The notes beneath the pieces were generated by a model that was given only the letters and a program-made list of their open reading frames with translations, did not search any database and was not told the origin of the DNA. From contig CACZQQ010000085.1 of assembly GCA_902783355.1 (NCBI GenBank), forward strand, positions 1 through 10,071: a stretch of DNA of 10,071 nt, in the 5' to 3' direction. The stretch's first letter is position 1, and each line of letters begins with the position of its first letter. Made by a program: the position numbers and the translations under genes. Below are positions 1 to 7,057 of the stretch, piece by piece. The DNA comes from an uncultured bacterium (GTDB lineage: Bacteria > Verrucomicrobiota > Lentisphaeria > Oligosphaerales > Oligosphaeraceae).

Positions 1-1
1 G

Positions 2-445
2 CTCCGCTTCGACCCGATGGCCATGCTGCCCTTCTGCGGCTACAACATGGGCGACTACTTCCAGCACTGGCTGGACATCGGCAAGCATCCGGGCGCCAAG
101 CTGCCCCGCATCTACTACGTCAACTGGTTCCGCCGCGGCGAAGACGGCCACTTCCTGTGGCCCGGCTACGGCGACAACAGCCGCGTCCTCAAGTGGATCT
201 TCGAGCGCTGCGACGGCAAGGCCGAGGCCAAGAAGACTGAAATCGGCTATCTGCCCACCGAGGCGGCCCTCGACCTGACCGGCCTGGACATCTCCGCCGA
301 AGACAAGGCGACCCTGCTCTCCGTGGACAAGGAGGGCTGGAAGGCCACGCTGCCGCAGTTCAGCGCCTGGCTGGACAAGTTCGGCGAGCGCCTCCCCGCC
401 GAAATCCGCAAACAGTTCGATGAACTGAAGGCGCGCCTGGGCTAG
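2..445 (+). CDS. pckG: Phosphoenolpyruvate carboxykinase (GTP), C-terminal part (5'-truncated by window edge)
   Basis: GTP-type PEPCK interconverts oxaloacetate and PEP in the cytoplasm, linking the TCA cycle to gluconeogenesis or, in fermenters, fixing CO2 from PEP. Only about the last 147 residues are present. The reading frame is open from base 2 (LRFDPMAMLPFCGYNMGDY), so the ATG at 17 is internal and not a start. The family guanine-binding segment is clear: NWFRRGEDGHF followed by LWPGYGDNSRVLKWIF. By spacing, the Phe of NWF, the Phe of GHF and the Asn of GDN match rat PEPCK F517, F525 and N533; the F530 position is Tyr here. The last ~65 residues, with many charged residues, match the family's helical C-terminus. 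The catalytic P-loop and metal site lie upstream, outside the window. The stop TAG is followed by a hairpin. The family is certain from the conserved block; the ATP-type enzyme is excluded because it is unrelated in sequence here. Confidence 0.95.
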   Translation, partial: LRFDPMAMLPFCGYNMGDYFQHWLDIGKHPGAKLPRIYYVNWFRRGEDGHFLWPGYGDNSRVLKWIFERCDGKAEAKKTEIGYLPTEAALDLTGLDISAEDKATLLSVDKEGWKATLPQFSAWLDKFGERLPAEIRKQFDELKARLG

Positions 446-463
446 CCCTCTTGCGCGACGACG

Positions 464-505
464 CAAAGGCCGACCGAGGCACGCCCTGCCTTCGGCCGGC
501 CTTTG
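464..505 (+). terminator. Strong hairpin after pckG, possible terminator
   Basis: The arm CAAAGGCCGACCGAGGC (464-480) pairs with GCCTTCGGCCGGCCTTTG (488-505) around a 7-nt loop, with one mismatch and one bulged base. It starts 18 bp after the pckG stop. The arms themselves supply the AAAG/CTTT ends, but no long T-run follows (GCTGTCTT), so intrinsic termination may be weak. The symmetry means it could act on either strand. The structure is seen directly; its role is inferred from position. Confidence 0.5.
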
Positions 506-542
506 CTGTCTTGAGACCTTCCCGCCCCCATCCGACAGACCG

Positions 543-923
543 ATGTACAACCTCGACTATCTGGAGGGCCGCCGCTTCTGCGTGGTCTTCGTGAAAGTGC
601 TGGACGTCTTCACCGGCAAGGTGCAGTGCAGCTGCCTGCGCGGGCGCGCCAGCTGGGAGCGCGGCCATCTGGAGGTCGTCAATGAGCGCGGCGGCCGCTT
701 CGCCGTCCCCGCCACCGCCCTGCCCTCCATAGCCCCCTCCGACGGGACCGCGATCCTCCGCGACGCGGAGTATTTCTGCCTCGTCAAGGTCAGCGACAAC
801 ATCGACCTGGAACATGGCGCGCCCCACCACCGCCATCAGGACGGCTGCACATGCGGCCACTGCCATGACCATGACCATGACGATGACGGCGACGATTTGA
901 TAATCCCCCCCGTGGTCTTCTGA
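543..923 (+). CDS. Unrecognised small protein with His/Cys/Asp-rich metal-binding tail
   Basis: I do not recognise this 126-residue protein. Residues 1-90 look like a compact beta-rich domain (hydrophobic alternation in RRFCVVFVKVLDVFTGKV and YFCLVKV) with no signal peptide or membrane segment. Residues 91-118 form a separate tail with eight His (91, 95, 96, 98, 106, 108, 110, 112), three Cys (102, 104, 107) and eight Asp, including CTCGHCHDHDHDDD. Such tails bind Zn, Ni, Co or Cu in proteins such as SlyD, HypB and UreE. The gene ends 9 bp before hisD, so the two are probably co-transcribed and perhaps translationally coupled. HisD is a zinc enzyme, so a metal-supply or buffering role is conceivable but unproven. 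No clear Shine-Dalgarno precedes the ATG at 543. Reality is supported by the coherent domain-plus-tail composition and tight packing; the opposite strand across it is open only as part of a shadow frame. Confidence 0.75.
   Translation: MYNLDYLEGRRFCVVFVKVLDVFTGKVQCSCLRGRASWERGHLEVVNERGGRFAVPATALPSIAPSDGTAILRDAEYFCLVKVSDNIDLEHGAPHHRHQDGCTCGHCHDHDHDDDGDDLIIPPVVF
864..893 (+). repeat. Hexanucleotide tandem repeat coding the His-Asp tail
   Basis: Three perfect CATGAC units (864-881) are followed by the degenerate units GATGAC and GGCGAC (882-893). They encode HDHDHDDDGD in the metal-binding tail. The unit length is a multiple of three, so slippage would lengthen or shorten the tail in frame without breaking the gene. 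Confidence 0.8.
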
Positions 924-932
924 TTTCCATCC

Positions 933-2222
933 ATGAAACTCCTCTACCGTGACCAGCCCGACTTTGCGGCGAGCCTGAAAGCCATGCTCCGCCGCGACGC
1001 CTTCAGCCCCGAAATCGACGCGGCGGCCGCCGCCATCACGGACGACGTGCGCCGACGCGGCGACGACGCCGTCTGCGAATACGCCCTCAAGTTCGACAAG
1101 GCGGCCCTCACGCCGGCGCAGTTCAAGGTGACGGCGGCGGAATGGGAGGCGGCCATCTCGCAGGTGGACGGCGAGACGCGCGCGGCCATCGACATGGCGG
1201 TGGCGCACATCCGCCAGTTCGCGCTCCAGCGCCTCCCGCAGGGGTGGCGCTTCTCGCCGCGCCGCGGCGTCACGTTGGGCGAGCAGTTCCATCCGCTGGA
1301 CCGCGTCGGCTGCTACGTGCCCGGCGGCACCGCGCCCCTCATCTCGACGGTCTGCCACACCGTCGGCATCGCGGCGGCGGCCGGCGTGCGTGAAATCATC
1401 GTCTGCACGCCGCCCGGGCCGGACGGCGCCATCAACCCGAACCTGCTCTACGCCTGCCGCGCCGCCGGCGCCACCGCCGTCTTCCGCCTGGGCGGCGTCT
1501 ATGCCGTCGCGGCCATGGCCTACGGCACCGCGACCGTCCCCAAGGTGGAGAAGATCTGCGGGCCGGGCAACGCCTACGTCGCGGCCGCCAAGCGCCGCAT
1601 CTACGGCGACGCCGCGCTGGATCTGGTCGCGGGTCCCTCCGAAATCATGATCATCGCGGACGAGAAGGCGAATCCCGCCTATGTCGCGGCGGACATCCTC
1701 TCGCAGGCGGAGCACGGCTCCGGCCGCGAGCAGGCCGTCCTCGTCTCCCCTTCCAGGGCGCTTCTGGAGGCCACGCAGCGCGAAATCGAACGGCAGGCGG
1801 CGCTGCTGAAACGCCAGTTCTGCGTGACCAAAGTGCTTGAGAACGGCGTCTTCCTCGTGGAGGCAAAGGACTTGGACGAAGCCGCCGCCATCGCGAGCGA
1901 CTATGCGCCGGAACATCTTGAACTTCAAGTAGATGCAGCAGAAGAGCTGGCCAAGTCCATCACCGCCGCCGGCGCCATCTTCCTGGGCTACTGGACGCCG
2001 GAACCCGTGGGCGACTTCACCGCCGGCCCCAGCCATGTCCTCCCCACGGGCGGCACGGGCCGCTTCTTCAACGGCCTCACCGTGGAGGCCTTCTTCCGCC
2101 GCTCCAGCCTCGTCCAGTACGACCGCCAGGCCCTGCTCGACGAGCTGCCCGCCATCCGACGCTTCGCCGAATGCGAGGGGCTTGACGCCCACGGACGATC
2201 CGCCCTCATCCGCGGAGAATAG
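933..2222 (+). CDS. hisD: Histidinol dehydrogenase
   Basis: HisD carries out the last two steps of histidine synthesis in the cytoplasm, oxidising L-histidinol to L-histidine with two NAD+ as a Zn-dependent homodimer. The 429-residue length is normal. Key residues by alignment to the E. coli enzyme: the zinc ligands Gln258 and His261 (in LSQAEHGSG), Asp361 (in GDFTAGPSHVLPTGG) and His420 (in LDAHGRSALIR); the catalytic pair Glu327-His328 (in YAPEHLEL). The nucleotide-binding region contains GCYVPGGTAPLIST and GPGNAYVAAAK. All expected residues are present, so it should be active. The ATG at 933 has no obvious Shine-Dalgarno and sits 9 bp after the preceding stop, which suggests coupled translation. 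No other his genes are next to it: its neighbours are the metal-tail protein and argS. Homologues acting on other amino alcohols exist, but the full set of HisD residues makes HisD the best call. Confidence 0.97.
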   Translation: MKLLYRDQPDFAASLKAMLRRDAFSPEIDAAAAAITDDVRRRGDDAVCEYALKFDKAALTPAQFKVTAAEWEAAISQVDGETRAAIDMAVAHIRQFALQRLPQGWRFSPRRGVTLGEQFHPLDRVGCYVPGGTAPLISTVCHTVGIAAAAGVREIIVCTPPGPDGAINPNLLYACRAAGATAVFRLGGVYAVAAMAYGTATVPKVEKICGPGNAYVAAAKRRIYGDAALDLVAGPSEIMIIADEKANPAYVAADILSQAEHGSGREQAVLVSPSRALLEATQREIERQAALLKRQFCVTKVLENGVFLVEAKDLDEAAAIASDYAPEHLELQVDAAEELAKSITAAGAIFLGYWTPEPVGDFTAGPSHVLPTGGTGRFFNGLTVEAFFRRSSLVQYDRQALLDELPAIRRFAECEGLDAHGRSALIRGE

Positions 2223-2243
2223 TATATCTTCTTGACTCCCAAC

Positions 2244-2247
2244 AGGA
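2244..2247 (+). promoter_or_regulatory. Ribosome binding site that selects the argS start
   Basis: AGGA lies 8 nt before the ATG at 2256. A TTG at 2232 is in frame upstream but has no such site and would add eight residues (MTPNRIRK) not expected in the family. The site therefore favours 2256. Confidence 0.7.
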
Positions 2248-2255
2248 TACGTAAA

Positions 2256-4049
2256 ATGAACTTCCCCTTCCAGAAGAAGCTGGCCGAATGGCTGGCCGGG
2301 CAGTGCGGCGGCGCCGCGCCCGCCCTCACCGTCGATTTGTGCCCTGCCGGCTTCGCAGGCGACCTGACCGTCAACTGCTTCCCGCTGGCCAAGGCGGCCC
2401 GCAAGAACCCCATGCAGCTGGCCGCAGACGTCGCCGCCTTCCTGAACAGCTGCGACGACGTGGCGAAGACGGAGGTCGTCAAGGCCTTCGTGAACGTGAC
2501 GCTGGAGACCGCCGCCCTCTTCCGCGAGAGCGTCGGCGACATCGACGGCCTGATGTCGGCGGTCGTGCTGCCGCAGGAGGAGCGCCGCAAGATCCTGATC
2601 GAGTTCTCCGCGCCCAACACGAACAAGCCCATGCACTTGGGGCATGTGCGCAACAACACGCTGGGCATGTGCACCGCCTCGCTGCTCAAGCGGGCGGGAC
2701 ACGCCGTGACGCAGGTCAATCTCGTCAACGACCGCGGCATCCACATCTGCAAGTCCATGATCGCCTACCAGCGCTTCGGCAACGGCTGCACGCCCGAAAG
2801 CACGGGCAAGAAGGGCGACCATCTCGTAGGCGACTTCTATGTACAATACAATAAGGAGCTCTCCCGCCAAATTCAGGAGCTGAAGGAGGCGCATCCGGAG
2901 TACAGGGACCAGGAGAGCGAGGCGCTCTTCCTGAAGACCGAAATCGGCGCCGCCACCGCGAAGATGCTGCAGGACTGGGAGGCCGGCGACCCCGCCGTCC
3001 GCGAACTGTGGCAGAAGATGAACAGCTGGGTCTTCGACGGCTTCGAGGCCACCTACAGGCGCATGGGCATCGCCTTCGACCGCCTCTACCTTGAAAGCCA
3101 GACCTACATGCTGGGCAAGGACATCGTGGCGCAGGGGCTTGAGAAGGGCGTCTTCACGCGCCGCCCCGACGGCGCCGTCATCATGAAGTTCGACGACCCC
3201 AAGCTCGGCGAAAAGGTCGTCCTGCGCTCCGACGGCACCAGCGTCTACATCACGCAGGACCTGGGCACGACCCTCCTCAAGCAGCGCGACTTCGACCCCG
3301 ACCAGCAGATCTGGGTCGTCGGCGACGAGCAGATCTACCACTTCCAGGTGCTCTTCAGCATCCTCAAGGCGCTGGGCTACGCATGGGCCGACCGCCTTAC
3401 CCACATGGCCTACGGCATGGTCAACCTGCCCACGGGCAAGATGAAGTCCCGCGAAGGCACCGTCGTGGACGCAGACGACCTCTTCGACGAGATGGCCTCC
3501 CTCGCCCGCGAGGCGACGCTGGCCCGCGTCCCCGAAGGGCAGCCGCCGCCGGAGGACCTGGAGCGCCGCGCCCACGTCATCAGCATGGCCGCCCTCAAGT
3601 TCATGCTGTTGCGCGTCGCCCCCCGCACCACCATCATGTTCGACCCGCAGGCCGCCATCAAGTTCGAGGGCGACACGGGCCCCTACGTCCTCTACGCCTA
3701 CGCGCGCATCTCCTCCATGCTCCGCCAGCCGGAACTGGCCGACATCGACCCCAAGTCCGCCGTGGACTGGGCGCTGCTGGCCGACGAGAGCGAACGCCGC
3801 CTCGCCCTGCGCTGCGCACGCTATCCGGAAGCGCTCCGCAAGGCCGCCCACGACCTTGACAGCTCCGTCCTCGCCAGCTATCTTCTGGACGTGGCGAAGG
3901 ACTTCTCCGCCTTCTACAACCGCTGCCCCGTCAAGGGCGCGCCCGACGCCGCCCTCAAGGCCGCCCGCGCGGCGCTCTGCCGTGCGGCGCGCCAGGTCAT
4001 CGGCGACGGGTTGCACGCGATGACCATCGACACGCTGGAGAGCATGTAG
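2256..4049 (+). CDS. argS: Arginyl-tRNA synthetase
   Basis: ArgRS charges tRNA-Arg with arginine using ATP in the cytoplasm. From the ATG at 2256 it has 597 residues, the usual bacterial length. Domains in order: the N-terminal Add-1 tRNA-binding domain (about 1-105); the class I Rossmann catalytic domain with the HIGH motif as HLGH (127-130) inside APNTNKPMHLGHVRNNTLG; the KMSKS-region motif as KMKSREGTVVDADDL (395-409); and the all-helical DALR anticodon-binding domain (about 470-597), beginning near EGDTGPYVLYAYARI and ending in the family-like TLESM. The KMKSREG form of the KMSKS loop resembles what I recall from Bacteroidota and PVC bacteria. The gene follows hisD by 33 bp in the same direction and is probably co-transcribed. 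An in-frame TTG at 2232 is the alternative start, judged less likely. A short patch of rare codons lies at residues ~194-200. Confidence 0.97.
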   Translation: MNFPFQKKLAEWLAGQCGGAAPALTVDLCPAGFAGDLTVNCFPLAKAARKNPMQLAADVAAFLNSCDDVAKTEVVKAFVNVTLETAALFRESVGDIDGLMSAVVLPQEERRKILIEFSAPNTNKPMHLGHVRNNTLGMCTASLLKRAGHAVTQVNLVNDRGIHICKSMIAYQRFGNGCTPESTGKKGDHLVGDFYVQYNKELSRQIQELKEAHPEYRDQESEALFLKTEIGAATAKMLQDWEAGDPAVRELWQKMNSWVFDGFEATYRRMGIAFDRLYLESQTYMLGKDIVAQGLEKGVFTRRPDGAVIMKFDDPKLGEKVVLRSDGTSVYITQDLGTTLLKQRDFDPDQQIWVVGDEQIYHFQVLFSILKALGYAWADRLTHMAYGMVNLPTGKMKSREGTVVDADDLFDEMASLAREATLARVPEGQPPPEDLERRAHVISMAALKFMLLRVAPRTTIMFDPQAAIKFEGDTGPYVLYAYARISSMLRQPELADIDPKSAVDWALLADESERRLALRCARYPEALRKAAHDLDSSVLASYLLDVAKDFSAFYNRCPVKGAPDAALKAARAALCRAARQVIGDGLHAMTIDTLESM

Positions 4050-4067
4050 CGCACTTCCTTCTTTTGA

Positions 4068-4147
4068 AACCACGGAACACGCGGAATACACAGAAAGTCG
4101 CGAAAAAATCCGTTTTCCCTTTCGTGTTTTCAGCGTGTCCCGTGGTT
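4068..4147. repeat. 80-bp imperfect palindromic repeat (AACCACGG...CCGTGGTT)
   Basis: The left arm (4068-4091) starts AACCACGGAACACGCGGAAT; the reverse complement of the right arm (4124-4147) starts AACCACGGGACACGCTGAAA. They match at 21 of 24 positions, with a 32-nt AT-richer centre. The left arm is also built of 9-nt near-repeats: CCACGGAAC, ACGCGGAAT, ACACAGAAA. Known background, from memory: highly repeated intergenic elements with this AACCACGG/ACACGGAA pattern occur in many Verrucomicrobiota and Lentisphaerota genomes. It fills most of the argS-lnt gap and could fold in RNA as a long hairpin. It encodes no protein of its own. The structure is certain; its multicopy nature cannot be shown from one copy. 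Confidence 0.85.
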
Positions 4148-4163
4148 GAAATTGCTATTCCTC

Positions 4164-6029
4164 ATGGCGAGCAGAGCCAAAGAAAATGTGAAAACCGCAT
4201 TCAAGACGTCGGCGTCAGGCCAAGGGAAGCCACAGCGTGGCCACGCGCCCCCCGCGCCCGCGCCGCAGTTCAGCGGCCCGCCCCGCCATGACCTGGCCCG
4301 CTGGCGGCGACTGGACTGGCTGCGCGTGGCGGCCGCCCTCGGCAGCGGCGCATTGGCCGCCGCCGCCTTCCCACCGCTTGGATGGTGGCCCGCCGCCCTT
4401 GTGGCCACGATCCCCCTCCTGCTCATCCCCTATCCGCGGCGCTGGCCCGCACGCCTCCTGATCGGCTATCTTTTCGGCTACACCTATTTTGCGCTCTCGT
4501 TGCTTTGGCTGAACACGGTGGGCTTTGGCGCCGGCTTCCTTCTGGCTCTCCCATGTGCTTGCTTTCCAGCTATTTGGTATATTCTCAACGGCGCGCTTGC
4601 ATGGCACTGGAAGCCCGCCGAGGAGATTGGCGGCGACAGCCAACTGAACCGCCTGTCGCGCCTCCCCGGCGCCGCCACCGCCTATCTGACGCCCTGCGGC
4701 GGCCTCGCCCTCTGCGCCGTCCAGGCCGCCCTCTGGGTCGTGCTTGAATGGACGCGCGGCTGGATCTTCACGGGCTTCCCGTGGAACCAGCTCGGCGTCG
4801 CCTTCGCCAACTGCGGCGTGCTGCGGCAGCTGGCGGCCCTCGGCGGCGTCTGGCTCCTCTCCTTCATCGCCATCCTTGTCAGCGCCCTCCTGGCGGACAC
4901 GCTCCTGCGGCTGATTGTCAGGCGCGAGGGGCTTCGCGGCCACGGCGCGGCGCTGGCCCTGCTCGCCCTCGCGCACGCCTTCGTCGTCGGCGCCCTGCTG
5001 CGGCCGAAGCCCGTCGCCTGCTGGAAGGAGAAGGACTACCCCACGACCATCCACATTCTGGCGGTGCAGGCCGACATTCCGGAGTGCCGTTCGTGGGACG
5101 AAGCGCAATACGAAGACTACTTCAACCGGATCGCGACGCTGACGCGGACAGGCGTCGCCGCCGCGCGGCAGGCAGGCGACACGGTGAACTACGTCCTCTG
5201 GCCGGAAGGCGCCCTCCCCCCGCCGCTCACATGGCCGCGCTACGCCGCCGACCTCAAGGCCCTGCTCGCCGAAATCAAGGCCCCCCTGCTGGCAGGCGTC
5301 CTCGACGTGCGCTTCAATCCAGAGAACCTCCAGGCGCCGCCCGACATCTTCAACACGCTCATCCTGCTGGACGGCGCGGACGCCCCCGTCCTCGCGTCGC
5401 CTCTCGGCGACCGCGGACAGCACTACGACAAGTGCCACCTCGTCCCCTTCGGCGAATACGTCCCCTTCTCGAAATACTTCCCGAAACTGGCGGACGTGAT
5501 CGGCCTCGGACGCGACATGGCCGCCGGCCGCGGCCCCCTCCTCCTGCGGCTGGAGGACGACCAGGGGCTCGCGCATCTCGCAGGCGCCAACATCTGCTTC
5601 GAGGACGCCTTCCCCGAAATCTCGCGCCGCTTCACATGCCTCGGCGCGGAATTCCTCATGACCGTCACCAATGACTGCTGGTACAAGCAGAGCGCCGGCG
5701 CCAAGCAGCATCTGGCGCACGCCGTCATGCGCGCCGTGGAGAACCACAGGCCATTGTTGCGCTCAGGCAACAACAGCGACACATGCCTCATCCAGGACGA
5801 CGGCACCGTCTGCGAACCCGTCAACGGCGGCGACTTCGGCCCCGGATGGCACCTCTACAGGCTCTACATGCCCGCCAGGCCACGGCGCGGCCTGACGCCC
5901 TACGCGCGCATGGGCGCCTGGTTCCCCCTGCTCTGCCTGCTGGCCTGCGCCATCGCCTTCCGAAAGGCCGGAGCCAGCTTTCTGGCACGCCGCGCCGCCC
6001 TCCGCCAAAGGCGCCTGGCAGCCAAGTAG
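4164..6029 (+). CDS. lnt: Apolipoprotein N-acyltransferase
   Basis: Lnt moves an acyl chain from a phospholipid to the N-terminal cysteine of apolipoproteins in the inner membrane, the last step of lipoprotein maturation after Lgt and LspA. Counting from the ATG at 4164 (621 residues), hydrophobic segments cover about 53-145 and 175-280, then a nitrilase-like periplasmic domain (about 295-565) and a final membrane helix (about 583-600). The catalytic triad is visible: Glu348 in LWPEGALP, Lys423 in YDKCHLVPFGEY, Cys478 in GANICFEDAFPE; Glu431 corresponds to E. coli E343. It is longer than the ~510-residue E. coli protein, mainly from a polar, Pro-rich N-terminus (1-48) and a loop near 148-175. 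The start is uncertain: no good Shine-Dalgarno is seen, and an in-frame TTG at 4146 lies inside the palindromic repeat. The gene converges on the ROK gene, with 42 bp between their stops and no convincing terminator. Confidence 0.95.
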   Translation: MASRAKENVKTAFKTSASGQGKPQRGHAPPAPAPQFSGPPRHDLARWRRLDWLRVAAALGSGALAAAAFPPLGWWPAALVATIPLLLIPYPRRWPARLLIGYLFGYTYFALSLLWLNTVGFGAGFLLALPCACFPAIWYILNGALAWHWKPAEEIGGDSQLNRLSRLPGAATAYLTPCGGLALCAVQAALWVVLEWTRGWIFTGFPWNQLGVAFANCGVLRQLAALGGVWLLSFIAILVSALLADTLLRLIVRREGLRGHGAALALLALAHAFVVGALLRPKPVACWKEKDYPTTIHILAVQADIPECRSWDEAQYEDYFNRIATLTRTGVAAARQAGDTVNYVLWPEGALPPPLTWPRYAADLKALLAEIKAPLLAGVLDVRFNPENLQAPPDIFNTLILLDGADAPVLASPLGDRGQHYDKCHLVPFGEYVPFSKYFPKLADVIGLGRDMAAGRGPLLLRLEDDQGLAHLAGANICFEDAFPEISRRFTCLGAEFLMTVTNDCWYKQSAGAKQHLAHAVMRAVENHRPLLRSGNNSDTCLIQDDGTVCEPVNGGDFGPGWHLYRLYMPARPRRGLTPYARMGAWFPLLCLLACAIAFRKAGASFLARRAALRQRRLAAK

Positions 6030-6071
6030 GCTCCACTTCGCCCACGGCGGCGCCAAAATCGACAGTTTTTA

Positions 6072-7049
6072 TCACCCGCCCACGGCGGCCAGCGCAAGGG
6101 CGGCATATTCGCCCAATGCGTCTCCAAGGGCAGCGGGCGCCACGCGGCAGACGGCCTGCGTATGGGGCAGCGCCTCGCGGGCGATGGCGGCCTCCATCGT
6201 GGGGCGCAGGAAGCGCTCCGCGCGCTGGAAGACGCTGCCGATGACGATGACCTCCGGATTCAGCAGGTCCATCAGGATGGCGAGCCCCTCGCCCAGCCGC
6301 GTCCCGCATTCGGCGAAGACGGAGAGCGCCAACGCGTCCCCCATGGCCGCCGCCTCTGCTAACTCCTTGGCAGTCAATTGCTTATCAACTTTCATCCACG
6401 GCACGGCCTGTCCCATCTGCATGCGCTCCTGCGCACGCATCTCCGCGAGGCGCGCCAGTCCGCCGCCGGAACAGAAGCCTTCCATGGAGCCGGCCTTGCC
6501 GTAGCCGACGGGACCGAAGGGGGCGAGGCGGACGTGGCCGCACTCGCCGGCGTAGTCGTTGGTGCCTGTGTAGAGGCGTCCGTCCAAGATGAGTCCCGCG
6601 CCGCAGCCCGTGCCGAAGGTGATGAAGACCATGTTGCGCGTGCCGCGCCCTGCGCCGAAGGCCCACTCCGCCAGCGCGTCCGCATTGGCGTCATTCTCCA
6701 AGGTGACTTTGGGACAGGCCGGGAAGGCCTCCTTGACCCATTCCACCACGGGAATTTCATCCCAGCCAGGGAGGTTTGGCGGCGAGAGGATGACGCCGTT
6801 GCGGTTGTCCAGCGGGCTTCCGCAGATGACGCCGATGCCCGCGACGGAGGCCGCGTCCGCGCCGTGGCGTTCCAGCAGCGCCTTCGCCTCGCGGCAGAAG
6901 CGCTCCACGCAGGCGCGCGGCGACGCCTCGCCCGCCGTCGGCCAGACAACGCGGTCGAGCGGCCGGAGGTCGCCCTGCGCGTCCTCCGCGCCGTAGATGG
7001 CGGTGCATTTGGTGCCGCCGATGTCGAATCCGAGATAGCATTTCGCCAT
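6072..7049 (-). CDS. ROK-family sugar kinase (glucokinase-like), zinc-cysteine motif lost
   Basis: ROK kinases phosphorylate sugars such as glucose, fructose, N-acetylglucosamine or N-acetylmannosamine with ATP in the cytoplasm. This 325-residue protein has the expected length and no helix-turn-helix, so it is a kinase rather than a repressor. It shows the N-terminal phosphate loop LGFDIGGTKCTAIYG, the catalytic Asp120 in LENDANADALAEWA, the second ATP loop FGTGCGAGLI (145-154), and GECGH with His172. The family motif CxCGxxGCxE appears as VGYGKAGSME (181-190): all three cysteines are replaced by Val, Tyr and Ser, while the glycines and Glu stay. I recall intact relatives with a similar GPVGYGKAGS segment, so this is probably a subfamily trait and not decay. 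The start is ATG at 7049 with AGGAG 8 nt upstream. It is divergent from the secreted beta-propeller gene. The substrate cannot be told from sequence. Confidence 0.92.
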   Translation of the reverse strand: MAKCYLGFDIGGTKCTAIYGAEDAQGDLRPLDRVVWPTAGEASPRACVERFCREAKALLERHGADAASVAGIGVICGSPLDNRNGVILSPPNLPGWDEIPVVEWVKEAFPACPKVTLENDANADALAEWAFGAGRGTRNMVFITFGTGCGAGLILDGRLYTGTNDYAGECGHVRLAPFGPVGYGKAGSMEGFCSGGGLARLAEMRAQERMQMGQAVPWMKVDKQLTAKELAEAAAMGDALALSVFAECGTRLGEGLAILMDLLNPEVIVIGSVFQRAERFLRPTMEAAIAREALPHTQAVCRVAPAALGDALGEYAALALAAVGG

Positions 7050-7057
7050 GGTGTGAA

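Noticed and set aside
2232..2255. In-frame TTG start for argS and a TTGACT -35-like box at the same place
   Set aside because: The TTG lacks a ribosome site, whereas the ATG at 2256 has one. The TTGACT has no -10 at normal spacing: TAAAAT follows after only about 14 bp.
360..4091. A 1243-codon open frame on the minus strand spanning four forward genes
   Set aside because: It is the antisense shadow of GC-rich genes: composition is dominated by Gly, Ala, Val, Arg, Asp and Glu in reverse-codon patterns, no domain is recognisable, and hisD and argS on the plus strand are beyond doubt.
4064..4291. A 75-codon forward open frame starting with KPRNTRNTQK
   Set aside because: Its N-terminal part is a translation of the palindromic repeat; short predicted proteins of this kind commonly come from such repeats and are not genes.
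4215..5747. A 510-codon minus-strand open frame inside lnt
   Set aside because: The Lnt catalytic triad and membrane pattern are on the plus strand; the reverse frame is Glu/Arg/Gly/Ala-rich with no recognisable domain.
6030..6071. Possible bidirectional terminator between the convergent lnt and ROK genes
   Set aside because: There is a TTTTT run at 6066-6070, but the flanking pairing is only about four A-T pairs, too weak to call a terminator.
6039..6088. A 12-bp direct repeat CGCCCACGGCGG at 6039-6050 and 6077-6088 around the lnt/ROK junction
   Set aside because: The second copy lies within ROK coding sequence and the words are simple GC-rich text, so chance is likely; no duplicated insertion is visible between them.
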